Origin: Glaciimonas sp.
Lineage (GTDB): Bacteria; Pseudomonadota; Gammaproteobacteria; Burkholderiales; Burkholderiaceae_D
Assembly (NCBI GenBank): GCA_012927585.1
Contig: JABBOY010000023.1
Span: 124,001-188,000, forward strand
Reading direction: 5' to 3'
Length of the DNA: 64,000 bases
Made by a program: the position numbers and the translations under genes. This document shows, in pieces, positions 33,786-44,521 of this stretch; position 1 is the stretch's first letter, and each line of letters starts with the position of its first letter. The notes under the pieces are model-generated. The model was not told the DNA's origin. It saw nothing but the letters and a program-made list of their open reading frames with translations, and searched no databases.

Positions 33786-36194
33786 TTAATGTTTGACAAC
33801 ACCAATATCAATTGGCGTGCTTTGGCCGGGAACAGCTGATACAACTACCTCTTCGTCCGTTAATGGTTCAGGATGCCGCTCAAGAGCAATCTCCAGAACC
33901 TTGTCAATCCAGCGTACCGGGATGATTTCGAGCTTATTTTTGACGTTATCGGGTATTTCAACCAAATCTTTCACGTTCTGCTCTGGGATCAACACAGTTT
34001 TTATACCGCCGCGGTGTGCTGCGAGCAATTTTTCTTTCAAGCCACCAATAGGCAGCACTTCACCTCGCAAAGTAATTTCACCCGTCATCGCAACATCGGC
34101 ACGCACCGGAATTCCTGTGAATATGGACACCAGAGCCGTCGTCATCGCAGCACCGGCTGATGGGCCATCTTTAGGTGTCGCGCCTTCAGGAACATGGATA
34201 TGGATATCTGTTTTTTCGAAAACTTCATTCTTGATACCGAGGCTTTTTGCACGGCTACGCACCACCGAACGGGCTGCCTCTATGGACTCTTTCATCACAT
34301 CACCGAGAGTGCCAGTACGAATAACTGCGCCTTTGCCAGGCATTGCCACTGCTTCAATTGTCAACAGTTCACCGCCTACCTCAGTCCAGGCGAGCCCTAC
34401 CACCTGACCAATCCGATTGTCCTTTTCGGCCACACCATAATCGAAACGGCGGACACCCAGAAATTTGTCCAAGTTTTTCGCCGAAACGATAATCTTCTTA
34501 TCTTGTTTTTTTAACAGCAACAATTTGACTACTTTGCGGCAAATTTTCGAAATCTCGCGTTCCAGCGAGCGCACACCTGCTTCTCTTGTGTAAAAACGAA
34601 TAATATCTCTAATAGCGGATTCGACAACACTAATTTCTTCATCCTTCAATCCGTTGTTCCTGATTTGCTTGGGTAGCAAGTATCGTTGCGCAATACTGGT
34701 TTTCTCATCTTCCGTGTAGCCGGACAACCGAATCACTTCCATCCTGTCAAGCAGTGCTGGCGGAATATTATATGAATTCGATGTGGCAACAAACATCACG
34801 TCCGACAAATCAAAATCGACTTCGACATAATGATCTGCAAACGTATGGTTTTGCTCGGGGTCAAGCACCTCCAGCAGGGCCGAAGAAGGGTCGCCCCGGT
34901 AATCCGCCCCCATTTTATCTACTTCATCAAGCAAAAATAATGGATTGCGCACACCCGCCTTGGCTAGACTTTGCAAAATCTTGCCAGGCATCGAACCAAT
35001 ATACGTGCGGCGATGCCCACGTATCTCAGCCTCATCCCTAACCCCTCCCAATGCCATGCGGACAAACTTGCGATTTGTTGCGCGCGCTATGGACTGCCCT
35101 AGCGATGTCTTACCTACCCCTGGAGGACCAACAAAACAGAGAATTGGCGCCTTGAGTTTATCAACGCGTTGCTGCACGGCAAGATACTCAAGAATGCGTT
35201 CTTTAACCTTATCCAGTCCGTAATGATCGTCTTCCAGGATTTTTTCAGCATTAGTCAAATCATTGTTTACTTTGGATTTTTTCTTCCATGGCAAACTAAC
35301 CAAAGTATCAATATAGTTACGAACGACTGTAGCTTCGGCCGACATTGGCGACATCAGCTTAAGTTTTTTGAGTTCACTTTGAGCTTTTTCACGTGCTTCT
35401 TTAGGCATTTTTGCAGCAATGACTTTTTTCTCTAGTTCATCGAAATCTGCGCCTTCCTCACCCTCACCCAACTCTTTCTGGATCGCCTTGACTTGCTCGT
35501 TCAGATAATATTCACGCTGTGATTTTTCCATCTGGCGCTTGACACGTCCGCGAATACGCTTTTCTACCTGCAAAATATCAAGCTCACCTTCGAGTTGTCC
35601 CAATAAATGTTCAAGGCGTTTTGGAACGCTAAATATCTCAAGGATCACTTGTTTTTGTTCGAGCTTCAAAGGCAGGTGTGCAGCAACTGTATCGGCTAGT
35701 CGACCGGCATCGTCAATACCTGCCAATGAGGTTAGAATTTCAGGTGGAATTTTTTTATTCAGCTTTACATACTGGTCGAATTGCTGAACGATCGTGCGGC
35801 GCATCGCTTCCAATTCGGAATCGTCGCCGAGTTCGGATTCAATCGGAGTCAGATCGGCAACAAAATGCGTTTCCAATTCACTAATGTGATGAATGCGGGC
35901 GCGCTGGGCGCCTTCTACAAGCACCTTGACAGTACCATCAGGCAACTTAAGCATCTGCAATATATTTGCTACGCAACCGATTTCATAAATGTCTTCAGGC
36001 GACGGCTCATCCTTTGCTGCCGCCTTTTGTGCTGCGAGCATAATGCTCTTGCCTTGTTCCATGGCGGCCTCTAAGGCCTTGATCGATTTTGGACGGCCAA
36101 CAAACAGCGGTATGACCATATGCGGGAAGACAACAACATCCCGCAACGGCAATAGCGGCAGTTGGCTTTGTTCAGTAAGTGTGGGAGTCGTCAT
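33786..36194 (-). CDS. lon: ATP-dependent protease Lon
   Basis: An 802-residue protease. It has the N-terminal LAN domain (LPLLPLRDVVVFPHMVIPLFVGR), Walker A GPPGVGKTSLGQ (about 353-364), GSMPGKILQ and the catalytic Ser in PKDGPSAGAAM with the Lys further on. It degrades damaged and regulatory proteins in the cytosol. It is followed by hupB and preceded by clpX. Length is normal for the family. Confidence 0.95.
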   Translation of the reverse strand: MTTPTLTEQSQLPLLPLRDVVVFPHMVIPLFVGRPKSIKALEAAMEQGKSIMLAAQKAAAKDEPSPEDIYEIGCVANILQMLKLPDGTVKVLVEGAQRARIHHISELETHFVADLTPIESELGDDSELEAMRRTIVQQFDQYVKLNKKIPPEILTSLAGIDDAGRLADTVAAHLPLKLEQKQVILEIFSVPKRLEHLLGQLEGELDILQVEKRIRGRVKRQMEKSQREYYLNEQVKAIQKELGEGEEGADFDELEKKVIAAKMPKEAREKAQSELKKLKLMSPMSAEATVVRNYIDTLVSLPWKKKSKVNNDLTNAEKILEDDHYGLDKVKERILEYLAVQQRVDKLKAPILCFVGPPGVGKTSLGQSIARATNRKFVRMALGGVRDEAEIRGHRRTYIGSMPGKILQSLAKAGVRNPLFLLDEVDKMGADYRGDPSSALLEVLDPEQNHTFADHYVEVDFDLSDVMFVATSNSYNIPPALLDRMEVIRLSGYTEDEKTSIAQRYLLPKQIRNNGLKDEEISVVESAIRDIIRFYTREAGVRSLEREISKICRKVVKLLLLKKQDKKIIVSAKNLDKFLGVRRFDYGVAEKDNRIGQVVGLAWTEVGGELLTIEAVAMPGKGAVIRTGTLGDVMKESIEAARSVVRSRAKSLGIKNEVFEKTDIHIHVPEGATPKDGPSAGAAMTTALVSIFTGIPVRADVAMTGEITLRGEVLPIGGLKEKLLAAHRGGIKTVLIPEQNVKDLVEIPDNVKNKLEIIPVRWIDKVLEIALERHPEPLTDEEVVVSAVPGQSTPIDIGVVKH

Positions 36195-36303
36195 AGCAAG
36201 CCTTTTTAAATAAACCTGTTAGTGATGTTGGCGCAAGTGGTCAAAACACAAGTCCGAGAGAAACAAAAATCATCGCCAATATGCAACCCAATAACTGTGT
36301 TTA

Positions 36304-37575
36304 TTATTTAGACGCGCCCGAGGCTTTGGGTTGTTCATGATAAATCAACAAAGGTTTGGCACCATTTGTAATGGTATTTTCATCAATGACCACTTTTGCC
36401 ACGTTTTGTTGATTAGGTAAATCGTACATAACATCGAGCAATGCATGCTCAAGAATCGAACGCAATCCGCGTGCTCCCGTTTTGCGGGCAATCGCCTTCT
36501 TGGCAATGGCGTGTAAAGCAGCTGGTCTAACCTCCAATTCAGTGCCTTCCATTTCGAGCAGTTTTGAATATTGTTTGATCAGCGCATTTTTTGGTTCCAC
36601 CAGAATGCGTATCAGTGCGTCTTCATTGAGTTCAGTCAAAGTGGCAACTACCGGTAGGCGTCCTACCAACTCTGGAATCAAGCCGAACTTAATCAAATCT
36701 TCAGGTTCAGCTTCAAGCAATACTTCGCTGGCCATTTTCTGGCTTTCGCTCTTTACCGTTGCAGAAAAGCCAATTCCGCTCTTTATGGCACGATTGGATA
36801 TCACCTTTGCCAATCCATCAAATGCTCCGCCACAAATGAACATGATGTTCGTAGTGTCAATCTGTATAAAGTCCTGATTAGGATGTTTGCGCCCACCTTG
36901 GGGTGGAACTGAAGCCATGGTGCCTTCGATTAACTTCAACAACGCCTGCTGCACGCCCTCTCCAGAAACATCACGCGTAATGGACGGATTGTCGGATTTT
37001 CGTGAAATCTTGTCGATCTCGTCAATATAAACAATACCTTTTTGTGCCTTTTCCACTTCGTAGTTACAGCTTTGCAACAACTTCTGGATAATATTCTCGA
37101 CATCTTCACCCACATAACCGGCTTCAGTAAGCGTTGTTGCGTCCGCCATCACAAAAGGGACATTCAACATACGTGCCATGGTCTGGGCCAACAAAGTTTT
37201 ACCCGAACCTGTTGGGCCAACAAGCAATATGTTGCTTTTTGCCAGTTCAACATCATCCACTTTGCCCAAATGCTTGAGCCGTTTATAGTGATTGTAGACA
37301 GCCACAGACAAAATACGCTTCGCGGTAGTCTGTCCAATAACGTATTGATCGAGCAAATCGCTAATCTCTTGCGGCGTAGGCAATGAAGACTTTTCTCCAT
37401 TAATGGATTCGACGCTAACAGCCTCATCATGAATGATGTCGTTGCATAAATCGATGCATTCATCACAGATGAATACGGAAGGGCCGGCGATGAGCTTTTT
37501 GACCTCATGCTGGCTCTTGCCGCAAAATGAGCAATAAAGCAATTTTTCACCGCTGGAGGATTTTTTATCAGACAT
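36304..37575 (-). CDS. clpX: ClpX, unfoldase subunit of the ClpXP protease
   Basis: A 423-residue AAA+ unfoldase. The N-terminal C4 zinc finger (YCSFCG..C..C) is intact, Walker A is [13 protein letters not shown] (about 118-130), and the later sensor-2 region ends with [18 protein letters not shown]. The IGF-type loop binding ClpP is present near [11 protein letters not shown]. It unfolds tagged substrates and passes them to ClpP. It is downstream of clpP and upstream of lon. Confidence 0.95.
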   Translation of the reverse strand: MSDKKSSSGEKLLYCSFCGKSQHEVKKLIAGPSVFICDECIDLCNDIIHDEAVSVESINGEKSSLPTPQEISDLLDQYVIGQTTAKRILSVAVYNHYKRLKHLGKVDDVELAKSNILLVGPTGSGKTLLAQTMARMLNVPFVMADATTLTEAGYVGEDVENIIQKLLQSCNYEVEKAQKGIVYIDEIDKISRKSDNPSITRDVSGEGVQQALLKLIEGTMASVPPQGGRKHPNQDFIQIDTTNIMFICGGAFDGLAKVISNRAIKSGIGFSATVKSESQKMASEVLLEAEPEDLIKFGLIPELVGRLPVVATLTELNEDALIRILVEPKNALIKQYSKLLEMEGTELEVRPAALHAIAKKAIARKTGARGLRSILEHALLDVMYDLPNQQNVAKVVIDENTITNGAKPLLIYHEQPKASGASK

Positions 37576-37676
37576 GTGGAGTGATCTATATAAATTTAAA
37601 ATTTCAGCTTGATATTACCCGTTAATTTAAAAATCGTCATATCAGCTTAATCGGGTAATCACTGCATTATCAATGA

Positions 37677-37710
37677 AAAACGCCCGAACGATAGGACGTT
37701 CAGGCGTTTT
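37677..37710 (-). terminator. Terminator after clpP
   Basis: AAAACGCCCGAACG (37677-37690) and CGTTCAGGCGTTTT (37697-37710) pair with a single mismatch around ATAGGA. The stem is followed by TTTTT on the minus strand. It separates the tig-clpP transcript from clpX. Confidence 0.75.
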
Positions 37711-37725
37711 CCGCAGGACTATGCG

Positions 37726-38382
37726 TCACTCGCGGTTTATCAGAACTTTGTCAATCAAGCCGTATTCAACTGCAGCGTCAGCCGACATGAAGTTATCCCT
37801 GTCGGTATCTTTGCCGATTTGCTCAAGGGTTTTTCCTGTTTTTTCTGCCAGGATACCGTTCAATCTCTCACGCAGATAAAGAATTTCACGCGCCTGTATC
37901 TCAATATCAGACGCCTGACCCTGAGCGCCGCCCAAAGGTTGATGGATCATGATGCGAGAGTTAGGCAAAGAAAACCGCTTCCCTTTAGCGCCAGCAGCGA
38001 GCAGGAAAGCACCCATTGATGCTGCCATTCCGGTACAAAGCGTTGACACATCGGACTTGATGAATTGCATCGTATCGTAGATAGCCATGCCGGCAGACAC
38101 CGAACCGCCTGGCGAATTAATGTACAAGGAAATATCCTTGTCAGGATTTTCACTTTCCAAAAACAATAATTGCGCAACAATCAAATTTGCCGTTTGATCA
38201 TTGACCGGTCCGACCATGAAAATCACACGCTCTTTCAACAGGCGCGAGTAGATATCGTAGGAGCGTTCGCCTCGGCCGCTTTGCTCGACCACCATCGGCA
38301 CCAGACCGAGCATGTCTGTGTCAAATGCGGATTTTCTGATTAGGCCTGTCATTCTCGCTCCATATGGAAGACGCTCAAGCAT
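37726..38382 (-). CDS. clpP: ClpP, proteolytic subunit of ClpXP
   Basis: A 218-residue serine protease. The catalytic Ser lies in [11 protein letters not shown] (about 114-124), His in MIHQPLGG, and Asp later (TDRDNFMSA region). The N-terminal [13 protein letters not shown] segment is the short propeptide-like part. Forms the degradation chamber. Its start is 27 bases after the tig stop, as in most proteobacteria. Confidence 0.95.
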   Translation of the reverse strand: MLERLPYGARMTGLIRKSAFDTDMLGLVPMVVEQSGRGERSYDIYSRLLKERVIFMVGPVNDQTANLIVAQLLFLESENPDKDISLYINSPGGSVSAGMAIYDTMQFIKSDVSTLCTGMAASMGAFLLAAGAKGKRFSLPNSRIMIHQPLGGAQGQASDIEIQAREILYLRERLNGILAEKTGKTLEQIGKDTDRDNFMSADAAVEYGLIDKVLINRE

Positions 38383-38408
38383 ATGCTTGAGCGGTGTTTG
38401 CCAGCGAA

Positions 38409-39758
38409 TTATGCTTGCGTGTTATTGCCCATCAATTCATCAAACGCAACGGATTTCTCCGTCACATTCGATTTACTGAGAACATAGTTGACGACATTTT
38501 CTTCCAATACAAGGGCTTCAACCTCAGACAAACGCCGACGATCACTAAAATAATATTTAACCACTTGCTGCGGGTCTTCATAACTTTGCGCAAAGTCTTC
38601 AACCTGGGCTTTTACCTGCTCCGCAGTTGCTTGCAGCGTATTTTCTTTGACCACTTCAGCCAGAATCAGTCCCAGACGCACCCGGCGCTCCGCCTGCGCA
38701 GTAAATAATTCAGGAGGAAAAGGCATATCTTTAGCGTTCATGCCGCGCTGTGTCATATCTTGACGCGTCATCTCGGTCAGGCGCACGACATCTTGATCAA
38801 CCAGCGCTTTTGGAACGTCCAGTTCGGCAATCTTGATGAGCGCATCCATCACAACATCCTTGTTCTTCGCCTTGATGCGACCGGCGACTTCGCGCTCCAG
38901 ATTAGCCTTGACATCTTCACGCATTTTTTCCATGTCGCCATCCCCTACCCCAAGAGATTTTGCAAACTCGGAATTCAACTCTGGCAAATGGGCCCATTCG
39001 AGTTTTTTCAAGGTAATGATAAATTCCGCGGTCTTGCCGGCAACGTCCTTGCCATGATAGTCGGCTGGAAACGAGAGTGGGAAAGTTTTCGCTTCGCCTA
39101 TTTTCAATCCGATTACTGCGGCTTCAAACTCAGGCAACATCCGACCTTCACCCAATACGAATGGGTAATCTTCTGCCTTGCCACCAGTGAATTCAACGCC
39201 ATCAATTTTGCCGACAAAATCAACCGTCACGCGATTGTCGTTTTGTGCCGTCAAATCTGCACCGCCATCGCCATGTGCATCCTGCTCACCTTTGACGTGG
39301 TAATGCACGCGCTGCTTGCGTAGAATCTCGATGGTCTTGTCGACTTCCACTTCTGTTACGGCAGCTGTGATTTTCTCGACGTCAACGCCCGACAAATCGC
39401 CAATCTTGACTTCCGGGTAAACTTCAAAAGTGGCATCGAAAGCGACCGAGCCATCAGCCAAATCTTCGCTTGTTTTTGGCTCGATTTTCGGATAACCGGC
39501 GACGCGCAAATTGTTTTCATTCGCAGCATCGCTGAATGCACGACCGACCTTGTCGTTCAATACTTCAGTTTCGACTTGGAAGCCATATTGTGCAGCGACC
39601 ATTTTCATCGGCACTTTCCCTGGACGAAAGCCCGGAGCCTTGGCTGTGCGAGCGCGAGCTTTCAAGCGCTTTTCCACCTCTGCCTGGACTTCAGTCATTA
39701 AAAAAGTGATGGTGAGGCGGCGCTCTAATTTACCTAGGGTTTCGACTGCAGTTGCCAT
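38409..39758 (-). CDS. tig: Trigger factor
   Basis: A 449-residue ribosome-associated chaperone and prolyl isomerase. The ribosome-binding domain ([14 protein letters not shown], then FRPGKVP with the GFRxGKxP motif near 45-51), the FKBP-type domain (about 155-260, [17 protein letters not shown]) and the C-terminal arm are complete. ATG 39758 gives the usual [14 protein letters not shown] start; another in-frame ATG is at 39767. It heads the tig-clpP pair. Confidence 0.93.
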   Translation of the reverse strand: MATAVETLGKLERRLTITFLMTEVQAEVEKRLKARARTAKAPGFRPGKVPMKMVAAQYGFQVETEVLNDKVGRAFSDAANENNLRVAGYPKIEPKTSEDLADGSVAFDATFEVYPEVKIGDLSGVDVEKITAAVTEVEVDKTIEILRKQRVHYHVKGEQDAHGDGGADLTAQNDNRVTVDFVGKIDGVEFTGGKAEDYPFVLGEGRMLPEFEAAVIGLKIGEAKTFPLSFPADYHGKDVAGKTAEFIITLKKLEWAHLPELNSEFAKSLGVGDGDMEKMREDVKANLEREVAGRIKAKNKDVVMDALIKIAELDVPKALVDQDVVRLTEMTRQDMTQRGMNAKDMPFPPELFTAQAERRVRLGLILAEVVKENTLQATAEQVKAQVEDFAQSYEDPQQVVKYYFSDRRRLSEVEALVLEENVVNYVLSKSNVTEKSVAFDELMGNNTQA

Positions 39759-39979
39759 GTAAACCATCCAAAAAATAAGAATTCTGTAGTGTGAGAAAAA
39801 AGTTTGAATAACGCGTCATTTCTGATCGCGGATTCGACCCATTGCCCAAGAAGTAAAATTGCCGATTTGAAAACGCTTGAAAAAATTAAGCAATATATTT
39901 AGTAACTGACTGCAAAGATTCAATGCGTTTTTTAATCCACCGAGTTATCAGCGACGATCAATAAAAATCTTGGTGGGCT

Positions 39980-40064
39980 TGGTGGGGATAGTCAGACTCG
40001 AACTGACACGTCTTTCAACGCTAGAACCTAAATCTAGTGCGTCTACCAATTTCGCCATATCCCC
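39980..40064 (-). tRNA. tRNA-Leu (TAG)
   Basis: 85 bases with encoded CCA and a long variable arm. The anticodon TAG lies in the TTTAGGT loop flanked by CTAGA/TCTAG stem arms. It is located between tig and the RND pump. Confidence 0.93.
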
Positions 40065-40117
40065 AAGATATTGCAAGCCCTCTATTGTGCAGTAGTATCG
40101 GCTACTTATCAACCAGG

Positions 40118-43100
40118 TCAACCAGGTTTTTTTACGCGGAACCAGGCTGCATACAAGGCGGGCAAGAATAACAGAGTTAGCGCGGTCGCGATGATCAAGC
40201 CTCCCATGATGGCGACCGCCATCGGCCCCCAGAATACCGAGCGCGACAGCGGAATCATCGCCAGTACTGCGGCCGCTGCAGTGAGAATGATGGGGCGACA
40301 GCGCCGCACCGCCGATTCGATAATTGCATTCCAGGGCGAGGCACCGGCGGCAATATCCTGTTCAATCTGATCGATCAGGATCACGGAATTGCGAATAATC
40401 ATGCCAAATAGCGCGATTACCCCGAGTTGTGCGACAAAACCGAACGGGCGCTGCAGCAGCAGCAGCGCCATTGCCGCTCCGGCAATCCCCAGCGGGCCGG
40501 TCAAAAACACCAATAACGCACGCGAAAAGCTGTGCAACTGCAGCATCAATAATGTAAAGATGATAAAAATCACAAGTGGAATATTGGCTGCAATCGAGGC
40601 CTGCGCCTTGCCACTGTCTGCTGCCGCACCGGCCAGTTCTATTTTGTAGCCTGGCAACAATGTGGCCCGCAGTTTATCCAGTTGCGGACTGATTTGGTCG
40701 GACACGGTGGCGCCCTGGATGCCATCGACCACATCGGACTGAACTGTAACTGCCCATTCTCGTCCTTCGCGCCAGACCACGCCGGGTTCCCAAGCCATTT
40801 GAATATGCGCCAGATTGGACAGCGGCACCGATTTGCCGCTAGCGGTCGGGATATTGGCTGCATTGAGAGCCTCCACCGTCGAGCGCTCCTGCACCGGTTG
40901 GCGCACCACAATGTCGATCAGATTATTGTCTTCACGGTATTGCCCTACGGTGGCGCCGGTCAAAATGGTATTGGCGGCACGCATCACGGTTTGCGAACTA
41001 ACGCCCAATGCGCGCAATTTTTCCTGATCCAGGTCGATCCGCACTACCTTGATCGACTCGTTCCAGTTGTCGTTGACGCCGATCGCATTCTGGTTCGCCT
41101 GCATGACGGCCTTTACCTGATCCGCGATAGCGCGCACTGCATCAACCTCGGTGCCGGTGACGCGAAACTGCACCGGATACGGCACTGGCGGGCCGTTCGG
41201 CAGCAGCTTGACGCGCCCGCGCACTTCCGGGAAATCGTTTTTGAAAGCTGCCGTAATTTTCAGGCGCAGCGCTTCGCGCGCCTTCAAATCCTTTGGCAGC
41301 ACGACAAATTGCGACACGTTGGTCTGTGGAAATATCTGATCGAGCGGCAGATAAAAACGCGGGCTGCCGGTGCCCACGTAACTGGTCACGCTTTCAACCC
41401 CGTCTTGCGTCAGAATAAAAGTTTCAAACTTTTTCGCTTGCGCTTCATTGGCAGCAAAAGTGGTGCCCTCGGGCGACCATATCTCGACCATTAATTCCGG
41501 CCTACTGGAGTCCGGGAAGAATTGCTGCTCGATAAATTTGAATCCGAACAAGCCCAGCGCAAATACGCCCAAAGTGATCAGGATAGTGGTCTTGCGCCAT
41601 GTGATGCACCAAGTCACGGCGGCGCGGAAACGCTTGTAAAAAGGCGTGTCGAACAACTCATGGTGGCCATCTGCATTGGTGGCAGGCTTCACCTTCAGCA
41701 GCAAGAAGCCGATATACGGTGTAAACAACACCGCGGCCAGCCAGGAAATCAAGAGTGCCAGCGCATTGACTGAAAACATCGAAAAAGTGTATTCACCCGC
41801 AGTGGATTTTGCCAGCCCGATCGGCAGGAAACCGGCTGCCGTAATCAAGGTGCCGGTCAGCATCGGGATCGCAGTCGAGGTGTAGGCGAAGGCGGCGGCG
41901 TCCAGGCGCGTAAAACCCTCCTCCATCTTGCGCACCATCATTTCAACGGCAATGATGGCGTCATCGACCAGCAAGCCCAGCGCGATGATCAGCGCGCCAA
42001 GCGAAATTTTGTGCAAGTTGATCTCAAGTATGCGCATGAACAAAAAAGTAACCGCCAGCACCAGCGGAATGGTCAAGCCGACCACCATGCCCGGCCAGAT
42101 ATCGAGCCGGAACGGTTTGGTATGCAGGCCCAGTGCCAGAAAACTGACCACCAGCACGATCAGTACCGCTTCGATTAGCACCTTGATAAATTCGCTTACC
42201 GACTCCGTAACCGCTTTCGGCTTATCCGAAACATTCTGAAATTCAATGCCTACCGGTAATTTTCCTTTGATTTCATCTACCGTCGTTTGCAGGTTTTTGC
42301 CGAGTTTGATGATATCTCCGCCATTTTCCATCGAAATTCCAAGGCCGATAACTTCCTTGCCATTAAAGCGCATCTTGTCCTGTGGCGGGTCTTTGTAGCC
42401 GCGCTTGACGATGGCAAAATCGCCCAATCGGAAAGTCGTGCCATTGGCGCGCAGTTCAAGGTTTTCCAGATCTCGGGTCGCTTGCAAAGCGCCGCTCACC
42501 CTGACTTGCAGGTTGGCGCTGGGCGTGACCATTACGCCAGTGGATTCCACCGTGTTTTGCGCATTGATCTGATCGATGACATCCTGAAACGGAATGCCCA
42601 ATTGCGAAAATTTCTTTTGGGAAAACTCGATAGTGATTCTTTCATCTTGCACGCCGAACAATTCCACTTTCGCCACCGAGGGCACTTTCAGTAATTGCTG
42701 ACGCACGAAATCGGCGTATTGCTTCATCTGCGCATAATTGAAGCCATCGCCTGACAGCGCAAAAATGGAGCCGTAAGTATCGCCGAACTCGTCATTGAAA
42801 AACGGCCCGATCACGCCGGGCGGCAAGCTGCCCTTGATATCGCCGATTTTCTTGCGCACCTGATACCAGGATTGCACGGTTTCTCTGGGCGGCGTCGATT
42901 CGCGCAATTCCAGGATGATCAGGGTCTCGCCCGGCTTCGAATAGCTGCGAATCTTGTCGATGTAGGGCGTTTCCTGCAACTTTTTTTCCAGCTTGTCGGT
43001 AACCTGCTCGGCCATCTGCAGCGCGGTAGCGCCCGGCCAGTTGGCGCGCACCACCATCGCGCGAAAGGTAAACGGCGGGTCTTCATCCTGCCCCAAATTG

Positions 43101-43201
43101 GCGTAACCGAGGATACCGCCAATTATCAAGACGACCATCAGGTAACGGGTAAACGGAATATGTTCGAGCGCCCAGCGCGACAGATTGAAGCCTTTTTTCA
43201 T
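40118..43201 (-). CDS. RND efflux pump, inner-membrane permease (AcrB/HAE1-like)
   Basis: A 1027-residue RND transporter with two repeats of a 6-helix bundle and large periplasmic domains. It begins with LSRWALEHIPFTRYLMVVLIIGG. The helix-4 segment ALGLLVDDAIIAVEMMVRKMEEG (near residue 400) carries the two Asp residues of the proton relay. It exports small molecules using the proton gradient. It overlaps the adaptor gene by 4 bases. No outer-membrane channel gene is adjacent. Substrate is not predicted. Confidence 0.9.
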   Translation of the reverse strand: MKKGFNLSRWALEHIPFTRYLMVVLIIGGILGYANLGQDEDPPFTFRAMVVRANWPGATALQMAEQVTDKLEKKLQETPYIDKIRSYSKPGETLIILELRESTPPRETVQSWYQVRKKIGDIKGSLPPGVIGPFFNDEFGDTYGSIFALSGDGFNYAQMKQYADFVRQQLLKVPSVAKVELFGVQDERITIEFSQKKFSQLGIPFQDVIDQINAQNTVESTGVMVTPSANLQVRVSGALQATRDLENLELRANGTTFRLGDFAIVKRGYKDPPQDKMRFNGKEVIGLGISMENGGDIIKLGKNLQTTVDEIKGKLPVGIEFQNVSDKPKAVTESVSEFIKVLIEAVLIVLVVSFLALGLHTKPFRLDIWPGMVVGLTIPLVLAVTFLFMRILEINLHKISLGALIIALGLLVDDAIIAVEMMVRKMEEGFTRLDAAAFAYTSTAIPMLTGTLITAAGFLPIGLAKSTAGEYTFSMFSVNALALLISWLAAVLFTPYIGFLLLKVKPATNADGHHELFDTPFYKRFRAAVTWCITWRKTTILITLGVFALGLFGFKFIEQQFFPDSSRPELMVEIWSPEGTTFAANEAQAKKFETFILTQDGVESVTSYVGTGSPRFYLPLDQIFPQTNVSQFVVLPKDLKAREALRLKITAAFKNDFPEVRGRVKLLPNGPPVPYPVQFRVTGTEVDAVRAIADQVKAVMQANQNAIGVNDNWNESIKVVRIDLDQEKLRALGVSSQTVMRAANTILTGATVGQYREDNNLIDIVVRQPVQERSTVEALNAANIPTASGKSVPLSNLAHIQMAWEPGVVWREGREWAVTVQSDVVDGIQGATVSDQISPQLDKLRATLLPGYKIELAGAAADSGKAQASIAANIPLVIFIIFTLLMLQLHSFSRALLVFLTGPLGIAGAAMALLLLQRPFGFVAQLGVIALFGMIIRNSVILIDQIEQDIAAGASPWNAIIESAVRRCRPIILTAAAAVLAMIPLSRSVFWGPMAVAIMGGLIIATALTLLFLPALYAAWFRVKKPG

Positions 43202-44373
43202 TGACCGGTTCCAGCACTATTGGCGGCAGACTTGGGAGCAGACTTAGGTGTGGCATCGGCTACGGCGGGGGCACCCAATATTTTTACTTTCTGCCCGACT
43301 TTCAACAAGTTCACGCCAGCCGTCACGATGGTTTGCCCAGCCGTAACGCCGCTCGACAACAGAACATCGTCACCAGAAGTACCGCCGATTTTGACTGGAG
43401 CCAGTCTTACCACGCCGTTTTCGACCAGCCAGACTGCGGTTGCCGCCTTATCCTGCAACAGCGCCGTCAATGGCACAGTGAACATCGCATCCGGCGTTTT
43501 TGCGACAAAGCTGACATACGCGGTCATACCCAGCTTGACCTCGCCCGGCGCGTTCAATATGGTTATTTTGGCGACATAAGTACGGGTGACCGGGTCGGCT
43601 ACCGGCGACAGTTCGCGCAGCTTGCCCTGCAAAGCCGCTTGCGGATTGGCCCAGATGCGCACCCGCACATCGGTGACATCACGCAGATTGGCGACTTTGT
43701 CTTCCGGGATGCCCACTACCACTTCTTTTTCACCTGCTTGCGCGACCCACACTACCGGCGTGCCGGCCGCCACCACCTGACCGACTTCCGCATCGACCTT
43801 GGTTACAACACCATCCACGTTAGCGACCAACACAGCATAGCCGGCCTGATTCGATTGACCTCTGTAGGCGGCTTGGGCTTGCGCGACAGTCGAATCGGCT
43901 GCTGTATAAGTAGTCTGCTTTGCATCCAGCACCGCTTGACTGACAAAATTCTTGCTGCGCAATTCCTGATAACGGGATAACTCGGCCCGGGCCAAATCAC
44001 GGTTGCTTTGGGCCGCCTGCAGTGCGGCTTGGGCCTGCGCCTGCACCAGTTGCAAGTCTTGCGGGTCGAGCTGCATCAGCACTTGACCGCGCGTGACCAA
44101 GGTGCCGACATCGACCTTGCGTGCAACAATTTTTCCGCCGACCCGAAAGCCCAGGCGAGATTCCACCCGCGCCCGCACATCGCCAGAAAATTCGATAGCC
44201 ACTTCAGCCTGTTGCGCGCCTAGCTGGATCACTCTTACCGGGCGGACTTCTTCTACCTTTGGCGCCGGCTTTGAACAGCCGCTAACGGATGCAATCAGCG
44301 CGAGCAGCACAATCAAGGTGGACAAGGTGTAGTTTTGCATCAAAATCCAGGATGGTATTTTCAAGGCGGCCAC
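43198..44373 (-). CDS. RND efflux periplasmic adaptor (membrane fusion protein), lipoprotein
   Basis: A 391-residue adaptor. The lipobox ASVSGC near residue 33 follows a membrane-type signal, so it is probably a lipoprotein anchored in the inner membrane. It has a barrel-sandwich domain (VEIAIEFSGDVRARVESRLGFRVGGKI), a coiled-coil hairpin (about 110-175) and beta-barrel and proximal domains. A GTG start at 44373 is chosen because it has the SD AAAGGAAA; ATG 44340 would still include the signal. The next gene, the permease, overlaps it. Confidence 0.85.
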   Translation of the reverse strand: MAALKIPSWILMQNYTLSTLIVLLALIASVSGCSKPAPKVEEVRPVRVIQLGAQQAEVAIEFSGDVRARVESRLGFRVGGKIVARKVDVGTLVTRGQVLMQLDPQDLQLVQAQAQAALQAAQSNRDLARAELSRYQELRSKNFVSQAVLDAKQTTYTAADSTVAQAQAAYRGQSNQAGYAVLVANVDGVVTKVDAEVGQVVAAGTPVVWVAQAGEKEVVVGIPEDKVANLRDVTDVRVRIWANPQAALQGKLRELSPVADPVTRTYVAKITILNAPGEVKLGMTAYVSFVAKTPDAMFTVPLTALLQDKAATAVWLVENGVVRLAPVKIGGTSGDDVLLSSGVTAGQTIVTAGVNLLKVGQKVKILGAPAVADATPKSAPKSAANSAGTGQ

Positions 44374-44521
44374 GTTTATTTCCTTTACTATTCGGGCTTA
44401 AATATCGGGATTGGCGCATCCTGATGCGATGCTCCCAGCTTGTTACTGACTGAGTGGTTAGTAATTATATGTGGGCCACTGTCATTGTGGCAATTGTCTT
44501 TTTAGTCGGTAAGTTCAAACC

